DNA of 13,608 nucleotides, taken from the NCBI GenBank assembly GCA_900552395.1, contig URZJ01000029.1:1-13608 (forward strand), in the 5' to 3' direction. Below the pieces are notes generated by a model. That model was not told where the DNA came from. It made no database searches and saw only the letters and a program-made list of their open reading frames with translations. Below are positions 1-5,803 of the stretch, piece after piece; within the stretch, counting starts at the first letter, position 1, and every line of letters begins with the position of its first letter. Source of the DNA: an uncultured Collinsella sp. Its GTDB lineage: Bacteria; Actinomycetota; Coriobacteriia; Coriobacteriales; Coriobacteriaceae. The translations under genes and the position numbers were made by a program.

Positions 1-12
1 TGTTGATATCCG

Positions 13-56
13 CTTGGCCGATAACAGTTGGTCAACATCATCTGTTATCGGCCAAG
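13..56. repeat. 15-bp perfect inverted repeat at the window edge
   Basis: The arms CTTGGCCGATAACAG (13-27) and its exact complement (42-56) enclose 14 bases. A smaller 7-bp inverted repeat, TTTACAA/TTGTAAA, follows at 60-66 and 83-89. Neither is followed by a T-run on either strand, so a simple terminator is not well supported. The pair lies just past the 3' end of the minus-strand luxR-type gene and may also belong to a gene left of the window. It could be an operator, a weak terminator or an intergenic repeat. Nothing else is recognisable in bases 1-125. Confidence 0.5.
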
Positions 57-125
57 TCATTTACAACTGGCTCGTCCGCCGTTTGTAAACCAAAGTGGAT
101 CCATGCTGTCCCGAGGGGGAGTGCA

Positions 126-920
126 CTACGGCTGCAGCAGCGCCATGAGACCCATGCGGTTTTTGACGCCGAGTTTGCGGTAGATGGCGTTGACGTGCTT
201 TTTGACGGTCGACTCGGAGATATAGAGCTCAGCAGCTATCTCGTGGTTGGTCTTGCCGGTGAGCATGAACTTGAGGACCTCGGCTTCGCGGGGGAGCAGA
301 GCAGCCTTGATGGCAAGCAGGCTGGCGGGGCTTTCATCTGCGCCCTCGGCATACCCGTGTGGGAGCAGCTGATGCAGGCGCAAGCTCAGGTGCCGGGCAA
401 TCTGGCGGAGGATCTCGAGCTCCGAATCGGTAAAGTCGCCGTCTTGCTCGGCGCGGAACAGCGTAATCGAGCCGAGCGGCGTGGCCTTGTGCGCCAGTGT
501 GGCCGTGCAGCCATAATAAATTCCCAGGGGCTGCATCCATTCCAGGTAGATGGGCGTGCCATTGCGGCGCTCGACATCCACCAGGTCCAGATCGCGATAT
601 ACATCGACCACCCGCGTGTCAAAGCTCCAAATGGTGTAGTCATACGCGGCGTAGCGTTCGTAATAATCATCAAGCGCCTGTGCGGACATTCCGTATGCGA
701 CGGGGCGAACAAATTGCGTTTGTCCGTGAGCCCCCGTCTGGGCGATATCGAACATCGAGACACGGTGCGCAATCACGTCTGCGATGCGTTTGAGTAGGCC
801 TTCCTGCAGTGCGCTGAGCGACCCCTGCTCATGTGTCCACAGTGCGCATTCGTTGAGAGCGGCCCAATCTTGAGCAAAGAGCTCAACGTGCTGGTTATCT
901 GCGTTGTTCGCATGTGTCAT
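126..920 (-). CDS. LuxR-family transcriptional regulator with N-terminal sensor-like domain
   Basis: A 264-residue soluble protein. Residues about 208-264 form a LuxR/GerE helix-turn-helix: LPREAEVLKFML, then the recognition-helix stretch ISESTVKKHVNAIYRKLGV. Residues about 85-185 (YLEWMQPLGIYYGCTATL, then SITLFRAE and FTDSELEILRQIARHL) resemble the GAF-like sensor region found in many stand-alone LuxR-type regulators. There is no phospho-acceptor domain and no membrane segment. The start is the ATG at 918-920, preceded by AAAGGA at a 6-base gap; a longer reading from 956 lacks such a site and adds 12 unsupported residues. The gene is divergent from aguA, 181 bp away, so it may control that gene and itself. 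AguR, the agmatine sensor of lactic acid bacteria, is also LuxR-type but membrane-bound; the parallel is inference. The ligand is unknown. Confidence 0.85.
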   Translation of the reverse strand: MTHANNADNQHVELFAQDWAALNECALWTHEQGSLSALQEGLLKRIADVIAHRVSMFDIAQTGAHGQTQFVRPVAYGMSAQALDDYYERYAAYDYTIWSFDTRVVDVYRDLDLVDVERRNGTPIYLEWMQPLGIYYGCTATLAHKATPLGSITLFRAEQDGDFTDSELEILRQIARHLSLRLHQLLPHGYAEGADESPASLLAIKAALLPREAEVLKFMLTGKTNHEIAAELYISESTVKKHVNAIYRKLGVKNRMGLMALLQP

Positions 921-1012
921 GGGGAGTCCTTTCGTGCCATCTAGCCAGTATGGCATGCGTGCCGGTCCACTAGAACTTTAGGTCAGCGAACGGTCGACTT
1001 TTGGCTGCCGAA

Positions 1013-1022
1013 TGGGTACCCA
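1013..1022. promoter_or_regulatory. 10-bp palindrome upstream of aguA promoter
   Basis: TGGGTACCCA is a perfect palindrome lying just upstream of the proposed aguA -35 box, centred near -47 relative to the inferred start of transcription. That is a usual place for an activator site, so it is a candidate target for the divergent LuxR-type regulator. It is short enough to occur by chance. Confidence 0.25.
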
Positions 1023-1029
1023 AGGTCCA

Positions 1030-1058
1030 TTGAGACGCCGTTGTCGCCGCAGCACAAT
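1030..1058 (+). promoter_or_regulatory. candidate sigma70-type promoter of aguA
   Basis: TTGAGA (1030-1035, 5/6 match) and CACAAT (1053-1058, 4/6 match) are separated by exactly 17 bases. Transcription would start near 1065, leaving a leader of about 37 bases with the ribosome site GAGGAG at 1091-1096, 5 bases before the ATG. The weak -10 box fits a promoter that needs an activator. Confidence 0.4.
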
Positions 1059-1101
1059 GGGGGTGTCATCAAACAGGTTCGACCCAAAGTGAGGAGCCAA
1101 C

Positions 1102-2223
1102 ATGAAGACCATTTACGAGAGCGAATCAACGCCCAAAAAAGACGGTTTCTATATGCCCGGCGAGTACGAGGAGCAGGAGCGCACCTGGATTTTGTGGCCG
1201 CATCGTTCGGATGTGTGGCGCTGCGGTGCCAAGCCGGCGCAAAAGGTCTTTACCGAGATTATTAAGACCGTTGCACGCTTCCAACCCATCACCGTTGGTG
1301 TCAATGCCGAGGATTTCCCTGCGGTGTGCGAGATTTTCGATGGCGTTGAGAACGTGCGCGTGATTCATATGGAGTACAACGACTCCTGGATCCGCGACCC
1401 CGGCCCGGCGTTTCTTGTCAACGACAAGGGCGACGTGGCACTCTCGCACTTCCACTTTAATGCTTACGGCGGTTTCATTGACGGCCTGTATTTCCCGTGG
1501 GACAAGGACGCTTCCATTGGCCTGCAGGTGGCACAGCTCGAGCAGGTTAACCGCTATCGTCCCGAGGATTATATCCTCGAGGGTGGCTCGTTTAACTGCG
1601 ACGGCCAGGGCACCGTGGTGACCACCGAGATGTGCCTGCTCAATGAGGACCGCAACCCCCAGTACACCAAGGGGCAGATCGAGGAGAAGCTTGCCGAGTA
1701 CCTGGGCATCGAGAAGGTCATTTGGATCAAGGATGGCATCGACCCGTTTGAGACCAACGGGCACGTGGATGACGTCGCATGCTTTAGTGCGCCCGGAGAG
1801 GTCTGCTGCATGTGGACCGATGATCCCAACCATAAGTTCTACAAGGAGTGCCAAGAGGCGTATAAGACGCTTTCCGAGACGACGGATGCCCGTGGCCGCA
1901 AGCTCAAGATCCACAAGGTGATTATGCCTGCGACCTCGGTATATATGACCGAGGAGGAGGCATCGACCATCGATCCGGTCGAGGGTGTGCTGCCGCGTAC
2001 CCCCGAGGATGCTTTCGAGCCGAGCTACCTCAACTTCCTGCCCATCAACGGGGCGGTGCTGGTGCCACAGTTTGGCGACCCCAACGATGCCCAGGCACTC
2101 AAGGATATCCAAGCCGCCTATCCGGATCGCGAGGTCATCGGCATCATGACGCGCGAGGTCATCTATGGTGGCGGCAACATCCACTGCATCACCCAGCAGC
2201 AGCCCAAGGCGCGCTGTAAATAG
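1102..2223 (+). CDS. aguA: agmatine deiminase (agmatine iminohydrolase)
   Basis: Hydrolyses agmatine to N-carbamoylputrescine and ammonia in the cytoplasm, a step from decarboxylated arginine towards putrescine. The 373 residues match the family's usual length and show its landmarks in order: NDSWIRDPGP (93-102), EGGSF (160-164), NGHVDD with the catalytic His (219-224), and the nucleophile Cys362 in GGGNIHCITQQQP near the C-terminus. The ATG at 1102 follows GAGGAG by 5 bases. No carbamoylputrescine amidase, putrescine carbamoyltransferase, antiporter or carbamate kinase lies next to it, and a terminator follows directly. It therefore appears to be a single-gene unit, unlike the aguBDAC operons of lactic acid bacteria; the rest of the pathway must be elsewhere. 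Acid defence or polyamine supply are possible roles. The divergent LuxR-type gene is the likely regulator. Confidence 0.95.
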   Translation: MKTIYESESTPKKDGFYMPGEYEEQERTWILWPHRSDVWRCGAKPAQKVFTEIIKTVARFQPITVGVNAEDFPAVCEIFDGVENVRVIHMEYNDSWIRDPGPAFLVNDKGDVALSHFHFNAYGGFIDGLYFPWDKDASIGLQVAQLEQVNRYRPEDYILEGGSFNCDGQGTVVTTEMCLLNEDRNPQYTKGQIEEKLAEYLGIEKVIWIKDGIDPFETNGHVDDVACFSAPGEVCCMWTDDPNHKFYKECQEAYKTLSETTDARGRKLKIHKVIMPATSVYMTEEEASTIDPVEGVLPRTPEDAFEPSYLNFLPINGAVLVPQFGDPNDAQALKDIQAAYPDREVIGIMTREVIYGGGNIHCITQQQPKARCK

Positions 2224-2261
2224 CAGTTCCATGGTGAACAGTGCTTGATTGTCCGCACGCG

Positions 2262-2296
2262 AAAGTTCGCCGACTTCAATGGTCGGCGGACTTTTT
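2262..2296 (+). terminator. rho-independent terminator of aguA
   Basis: A 13-bp stem (2262-2274 with 2282-2294, one G-T wobble) closes a 7-base loop, TTCAATG, and ends in a T-run at 2292-2296. It lies 38 bases after the aguA stop codon. Confidence 0.85.
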
Positions 2297-2404
2297 GTGT
2301 GGTGGTTTCAGCTGAACGGCGGGCCGTGCGGCTTGGGTGTGCGGGCACACAATCTGGGGAAACCAAACAGATTGGGGGCTTGTATAATCGATTCGAAGGG
2401 AAAC

Positions 2405-2554
2405 GTGCGACCCGAGGGCATGTTTAACAGGGCGTACCTGGCCCCCGAAGCCCAGCGCGCATACGATACGCTGCTCGAGTGCGTGCTCAACGGGCAGAAG
2501 GGTTGCGAGGCTTCGGCGCATGCGGGCATGGATACCATCAAGGCGCTCGTATAG
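2405..2554 (+). pseudogene. short orphan ORF, probably an N-terminal gene remnant
   Basis: An open frame of about 49 residues, from GTG at 2405 (or ATG at 2420) to the stop at 2552-2554. The peptide includes NRAYLAPEAQRAYDTLLECV, which looks like the helical N-terminal segment of a larger protein and faintly recalls regions before some transglutaminase-like domains; I do not claim that function. A good -10 hexamer, TATAAT, lies at 2383-2388, but no convincing -35 box accompanies it, and GAGGG sits too close to the ATG for a normal ribosome site. The frame extends upstream through the aguA terminator, which is not a believable start. It overlaps the next frame by 35 bases. A remnant is more likely than a working gene. 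Confidence 0.3.
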
Positions 2555-3125
2555 CTTTACGCTTTCGGATGTGACACATAGGACTGCGTGCGCCGCTCCC
2601 GGCTATATTGCCCCCGAGGTGCTTCAACTCATGGAGATAGCCGGCATCAGCGATTTCGAGAGCTTGGCAGCGTCCACGAATGCCCCCGTGTTTACGCCAC
2701 AGACGGATGACTTTGGACTCGCGGTCCATATCTTTAAGATGCTTAACCGCGGAATACACCCATACGCTTCTGGTGAGCTGGACTTGGACATATTTGACCT
2801 GGACGACGATGACATTCCGCCTGCACCATTGATAAACAGCTGCGTGTGTAATGGGCACAGCCCGTTTGTGGGGACGTTGGTCGGATACGTTGTCCCAAAG
2901 TACGCTCTTGAGCTCGATGATTTTAGCGGCATTATGGGCGAGGCACTCCGTCGATCGCTGTATGGCAGGGCGGAGGAGCGTCTTGACGCACGCACATGGG
3001 CGCGCCTGCTCGACCGCTATCTATCCGAGACAGTTGTGTGCAAACGTGGCCATCTCCACCACTCGTTACAGCACGAATGCCCTTGCTGCCGAGGAGAGCG
3101 CGCCTTGTTGACTCGTCTTGGTTGA
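2520..3125 (+). pseudogene. truncated kinase-like protein with C-terminal zinc-binding motif (COG4248-like remnant)
   Basis: The 201-residue frame carries the back half of a protein-kinase fold. APGYIAPE (26-33) matches the end of the activation segment, and TDDFGLAVHIFKMLNRGIHPY (starting at 62) matches the following helix of bacterial kinases associated with helix-hairpin-helix or TerY-type proteins. At the end, Cys174, GHLH (177-180) and CPCC (187-190) form a probable zinc site, as in that family. The N-lobe, the catalytic HRD-type loop and the Mg-binding motif are absent: only about 25 residues precede APGYIAPE. The ATG at 2520 has only a distant GAGG and lies inside the preceding frame. 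I read this as a 5'-deleted gene, perhaps fused to unrelated sequence. A short expressed pseudokinase cannot be excluded. No phosphatase or VWA partner gene is present. Confidence 0.55.
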
Positions 3126-3154
3126 TGGTTCGGGCCGTCTTGTAGAAAGCCCGT

Positions 3155-3189
3155 GAGGCGACATGCAAGTTAATCCTGCGTGTCGCCTC
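3155..3189. terminator. weak convergent hairpin at the 3' end of the GNAT gene
   Basis: GAGGCGACA (3155-3163) pairs exactly with TGTCGCCTC (3181-3189), and GCA/TGC can extend the stem inside the loop. It spans the stop codon of the minus-strand acetyltransferase and lies just after the kinase remnant, so it may end both units. The minus strand reads a short T-rich stretch (CTTTCT) downstream, not a proper T-run. Confidence 0.4.
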
Positions 3190-3820
3190 CGTACATATAG
3201 ACGATAAATCCGTCGCCGGTGTCCTGGCTGTGATCCTCCAAGATGCGCTTCATGTTGAGGTGCTCGTAGAACTGCCAGTCGGAGTTGCAGTCGCTCATCA
3301 GGAAGAATTTGGTGCACCCGGCTTTGGCGAGTTCGGCGCGCGCAAGGTCGATGAGCGCACGGCCGAGCCCCTTGCCCTGCCATTCGGGCACGATGATGAT
3401 CAGGTTGAGCTGGCCCTGGGCATATTCGTTGCCCGTGGCGGCAAAGCGGTCGGCTGTTGCCTTCTCGCGGCTATCGCCAAAGAGCGAGCCTTCGAGCTTG
3501 GCATCGGCGGTCTTTGCCATCTCGGTTGCCTGGACGAACATTTCGTTGTAGCAGGGCTCCCACGTGGGATTGGTGCGTGGTTTGCCGTCTTCGAAGATAC
3601 CGATGCAGCAAGCGGCGATGATGCGGCCTTCAGCTTCGGCAACGAGCGCGATGGGGGAGCGCTGCAGCTGCATGGCGATGTTAAAGCGCGCACAGAAATC
3701 GGCGGCTTCGACGTCGCCTCGGTTGCGCAGCGTGTTGCACCACAGCTGGTTGTAGATGGCGGCGATGCCGGCCAGGTCATCGAGCGTGGCGGCACGCAGA
3801 GTTACGTTGTCAAGGCTCAT
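3170..3820 (-). CDS. GNAT-family N-acetyltransferase
   Basis: Transfers an acetyl group from acetyl-CoA to an unknown substrate. The 216 residues show GNAT motif A: LNLIIIVPEWQGKGLGRAL, whose QGKGLG at 148-153 is the pyrophosphate-binding loop. FFLMSDCNSDWQFYEHLNMK (172-191) gives the following strand and helix with the usual aromatic residue. A longer than usual, charged segment at about 75-135 lies between the N-terminal strands and motif A and may shape substrate choice. The start is the ATG at 3818-3820, preceded by AAGGAG with 5 bases between; a TTG five codons upstream falls within the ribosome site and is rejected. The gene is monocistronic and its neighbours give no clue to the substrate. 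Confidence 0.85.
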   Translation of the reverse strand: MSLDNVTLRAATLDDLAGIAAIYNQLWCNTLRNRGDVEAADFCARFNIAMQLQRSPIALVAEAEGRIIAACCIGIFEDGKPRTNPTWEPCYNEMFVQATEMAKTADAKLEGSLFGDSREKATADRFAATGNEYAQGQLNLIIIVPEWQGKGLGRALIDLARAELAKAGCTKFFLMSDCNSDWQFYEHLNMKRILEDHSQDTGDGFIVYMYGGDTQD

Positions 3821-3968
3821 GGGGGCTCCTTCCAAGTTGGGTCAGGCCACCCCTGAGTGTGACATGGACGCAGGACGGCCGCATCGACCATTCGGCAGGC
3901 GAGCCTCGAATCCTCGGGGACGGAGGGTCCTAAGAAGGAATGAGGGCGGATTTTCGGACACTTGCTCG

Positions 3969-4036
3969 ATGAGAGTGGATAATCTCCCACTTTTAGCGCT
4001 GGTATAGGCCAAAAACGGGAGATTATCCACTCTCAT
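3969..4036. repeat. 20-bp perfect inverted repeat, 28-base loop
   Basis: The arms at 3969-3988 and 4017-4036 are exact complements, beginning ATGAGAGTGGATAATC. The loop (3989-4016) is partly self-complementary through TTTT and AAAA runs. It lies in the 375-bp gap between the acetyltransferase start and the DAHP synthase end. The mirror symmetry creates matching short reading frames on the two strands, which are not genes. I suspect an intergenic repeat of this lineage; copy number would decide. Bases 3821-3968 hold no other feature I can support. Confidence 0.7.
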
Positions 4037-4039
4037 TCT

Positions 4040-4101
4040 GGGTAGTCGTTGGGGACGTTCTTAAACGACCAGTCATTAAAGAACGTCCCCAATGACTACC
4101 C
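4040..4101. repeat. near-perfect 62-base hairpin element containing GGGGACGTTC
   Basis: The arms at 4040-4062 and 4079-4101 pair over 23 bp with a single G-T wobble. Pairing then continues inwards with two mismatches to a 2-base loop at about 4070-4071, so nearly the whole 62 bases fold on themselves. It abuts the preceding inverted repeat with 3 bases between. There is no T-run. The GGGGAC start and T-rich continuation recall REP-type palindromes linked to RAYT (Y1) transposases; that link is inference. Confidence 0.65.
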
Positions 4102-4150
4102 CAAGGAACATCCCAGACTGCCGGCAGAAAAGGAACGTCCCTAACTGCCG
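4079..4150 (-). repeat. three degenerate direct repeats, spacing about 25-27 bases
   Basis: Three related units run in tandem: AAGAACGTCCCCAATGACTA (from 4079), AAGGAACATCCCAGACTGCC (from 4103-4104) and AAGGAACGTCCCTAACTGCC (from 4130-4131). The last two agree at 17 of 20 positions. The first unit is also the right arm of the preceding hairpin, so hairpin and direct repeats form one compound element. Read on the minus strand, each unit carries a GGGACGTTC-like core. Confidence 0.55.
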
Positions 4151-4195
4151 CATCCGGAGTAAGACAACGCCGCAGGTAGAGGACGGCCCGCGTAA

Positions 4196-5227
4196 CTAAA
4201 CCCGCTCCGCGATCTCGTGGATGAGGTAGTCGGTCTTTTCCCAGCCCAGGCACGGGTCGGTGATCGACTTACCAAAGACACCGCCATCGACCGGCTGGTT
4301 GCCGTCCTCAAGGTAAGACTCGATCATAAAGCCCTTGACCAGCTTGGAGATGGACTCGTTGCGGCGGCAGCTGTCGAGCACCTCCTTGCAGATGCGGTAC
4401 TGCTCCAGCGGGCGCTTGCCCGAGTTGTCGTGGTTGCAGTCGATGACCGCCGCCGGGTTGGCGTAGCCGGCATGCTCGGTATAGCGCTCGGCCAGGCGCT
4501 CCAGGTGCTCGTAGTGGTAGTTGGGGTAGGTGCGACCGTCGAGACCGATGTAGCCACGCATGACGGCGTGTGCGAGCGGGTTGCCGTCGCACTCAACCTC
4601 CCAGTTGCGGAAGATGAAGCTTTGATGTGCCTGGGCGGCGTAGATGGAGTTAAGCATGACGGTGGTGGAACCGGCGGTGGGGTTTTTCATGCCGACGGGC
4701 ACCGAAATGCCGCTCGACACCAGGCGATGCTCCTGGTTTTCGACCGAGCGCGCGCCCACGGCAACGTAGCTCAGCAGGTCGACGAGGTACTGGTAGTTGG
4801 ACGGGTAGAGCATCTCGTCGGCGGTAAAGAAACTGGTCTCCTCGATGACGCGCAGGTGCATGTGGCGAATGGCTTTAACGCCTTCGAGCAGGTCATCGGG
4901 CGCCTCGGGGTCGGGGTTGTGCAGCAGACCCTTGTAGCCGGTGCCCTTGGTGCGCGGCTTGTTGGTGTAGACACGCGGAATGATGATGAGCTTGTCCTTG
5001 ACCTCTTCGGCGACCTTGGCCAGTCGGTTCATGTATTCAAGCACCGAGTCCTCGCGGTCGGCAGAGCACGGGCCGATGATGAGCACCTTGCGCGCGTCCT
5101 CGCCGGTAAAGACCTTGGCGACCTCGGCGTCGAATGCCTGCTTTTTGGCGGTAAGCTCGGCGGAAAGTGGCATTTCCTCGCGGATCTCCATGGGGATCGG
5201 CAGCCTGCGTTTGAATTCCATGGCCAT
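4196..5227 (-). CDS. class I 3-deoxy-7-phosphoheptulonate (DAHP) synthase
   Basis: Condenses phosphoenolpyruvate with erythrose 4-phosphate, the first step of the shikimate pathway to aromatic amino acids. The 343 residues match the AroF/G/H (class I-alpha) type. All four metal ligands can be placed by alignment with E. coli AroG from memory: Cys54 in IGPCS, His266 in CNHDNSGK, Glu303 in MIES, and Asp324 in GKSITDPCLGWE. PRTKGTGYKGL (91-101) is the substrate-binding loop. The start is the ATG at 5225-5227, 6 bases after AGGAGG; a TTG five codons upstream overlaps that site. Which amino acid inhibits it cannot be told from sequence alone, so no paralogue letter is given. No other aro gene is adjacent, and repeat elements flank it on both sides. 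Confidence 0.95.
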   Translation of the reverse strand: MAMEFKRRLPIPMEIREEMPLSAELTAKKQAFDAEVAKVFTGEDARKVLIIGPCSADREDSVLEYMNRLAKVAEEVKDKLIIIPRVYTNKPRTKGTGYKGLLHNPDPEAPDDLLEGVKAIRHMHLRVIEETSFFTADEMLYPSNYQYLVDLLSYVAVGARSVENQEHRLVSSGISVPVGMKNPTAGSTTVMLNSIYAAQAHQSFIFRNWEVECDGNPLAHAVMRGYIGLDGRTYPNYHYEHLERLAERYTEHAGYANPAAVIDCNHDNSGKRPLEQYRICKEVLDSCRRNESISKLVKGFMIESYLEDGNQPVDGGVFGKSITDPCLGWEKTDYLIHEIAERV

Positions 5228-5280
5228 ACGGGGCCTCCTCAATCAATTGATGGCATCGAGAACATTGTCGAATGCTCGGC

Positions 5281-5309
5281 ATTATCCGCTGTCGCACGCT
5301 AAAGTGCAA
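5281..5309 (-). promoter_or_regulatory. candidate promoter of the DAHP synthase gene
   Basis: Read on the minus strand, TTGCAC (5304-5309) and GATAAT (5281-5286, 5/6 match) lie 17 bases apart. Transcription would start near 5274, giving a leader of about 46 bases, too short for a T-box or peptide attenuator. The -35 box is weak (3/6). Confidence 0.4.
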
Positions 5310-5324
5310 CCCCTCGCCGCCCCG

Positions 5325-5363
5325 AAACCTACCAAATAGGGACAGGTTTATTTTGGTAGGTTT
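5325..5363. repeat. 12-bp inverted repeat enclosing AGGGACAGG
   Basis: AAACCTACCAAA (5325-5336) pairs perfectly with its complement at 5352-5363 around a 15-base loop that contains AGGGACAGG. It lies just upstream of the DAHP synthase promoter. The same GGGAC core occurs in the repeats at the other end of that gene, suggesting a related family of palindromic intergenic elements. It could also act as an operator or a terminator of transcription entering from the exporter operon, although no T-run follows on the minus strand. Bases 5364-5445 hold nothing I recognise. Confidence 0.55.
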
Positions 5364-5445
5364 TATCTGGGGAAACGCCGGCGGATGCCGGGAGGGAGTG
5401 GCGCTACGCGGGGCCCTATGGCTGTTGTCGGTTCCCCGGGAAACA

Positions 5446-5682
5446 CCCTGTGGGCAAAAAATGGCAAATATGAGTACTGTTGCTATTGTAGTGCCATATT
5501 GCCGGCAAAAGATAATAGACATAACAGATAATATGTTCATTAACCTAACACATATAAGCCCGCTATAGAGCTATTTGAGTAATTTAGGAGCGCGTGCAAG
5601 CCGTGTGAGCAGCATTTGGTGCTGTTTTGGCTGTTACTAAAAAGGTGACAGTACTCATATTTGCCATTTTTTGCCCACGGGG
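5446..5682. mobile_element. MITE-like element with perfect 31-bp terminal inverted repeats
   Basis: The arms at 5450-5480 and 5648-5678 are exact complements over 31 bp; with one wobble they extend outwards to 5446 and 5682. The 167-base interior is markedly AT-rich compared with its surroundings and has no credible gene. The termini contain GTGGGCAAAAAATGGC, and the inner ends reach ATGAGTACTGT. No transposase is encoded, and I see no clear target-site duplication. A non-autonomous mobile element is the simplest reading. A large structured RNA or a long processing hairpin is an alternative, since transcripts from the exporter operon would end just before reaching it. Confidence 0.6.
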
Positions 5683-5739
5683 CTTGGAGTGGGCTGTCAA
5701 TCAGGTCCCAGGGGAGGCAGTTCGAGGCCCAAAGGACAC

Positions 5740-5776
5740 AAAACGGGGGCGCAGCTCATTCTGCGCCCCCGTTTTT
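5740..5776 (-). terminator. rho-independent terminator of the exporter operon
   Basis: A perfect 15-bp stem (5740-5754 with 5761-5775) with a GGGGGCGC core and a 6-base loop. A-runs on the left arm give a TTTT tail on the minus strand, and TTTTT follows on the plus strand, so it may act in both directions. It lies 28 bases past the last exporter gene. Confidence 0.85.
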
Positions 5777-5803
5777 GGGTATTGCGGTTGTTTGCCGCCG
5801 GTT

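Noticed and set aside
2249..2404. Longer start for the short ORF after aguA
   Set aside because: It would run through the aguA terminator hairpin and encode a composition unlike the rest; no ribosome site is present.
3842..4036. Small ORFs over the 3969-4036 inverted repeat
   Set aside because: Matching peptides on both strands arise from the repeat's symmetry; there is no ribosome site or family resemblance.
4079..4150. CRISPR array
   Set aside because: Only three degenerate units about 25-27 bases apart with no true spacers, and no cas genes nearby.
5228..5330. T-box, riboswitch or Trp/Tyr leader upstream of the DAHP synthase
   Set aside because: The inferred leader is only about 46 bases, with no T-box sequence, no terminator/antiterminator pair and no leader peptide.
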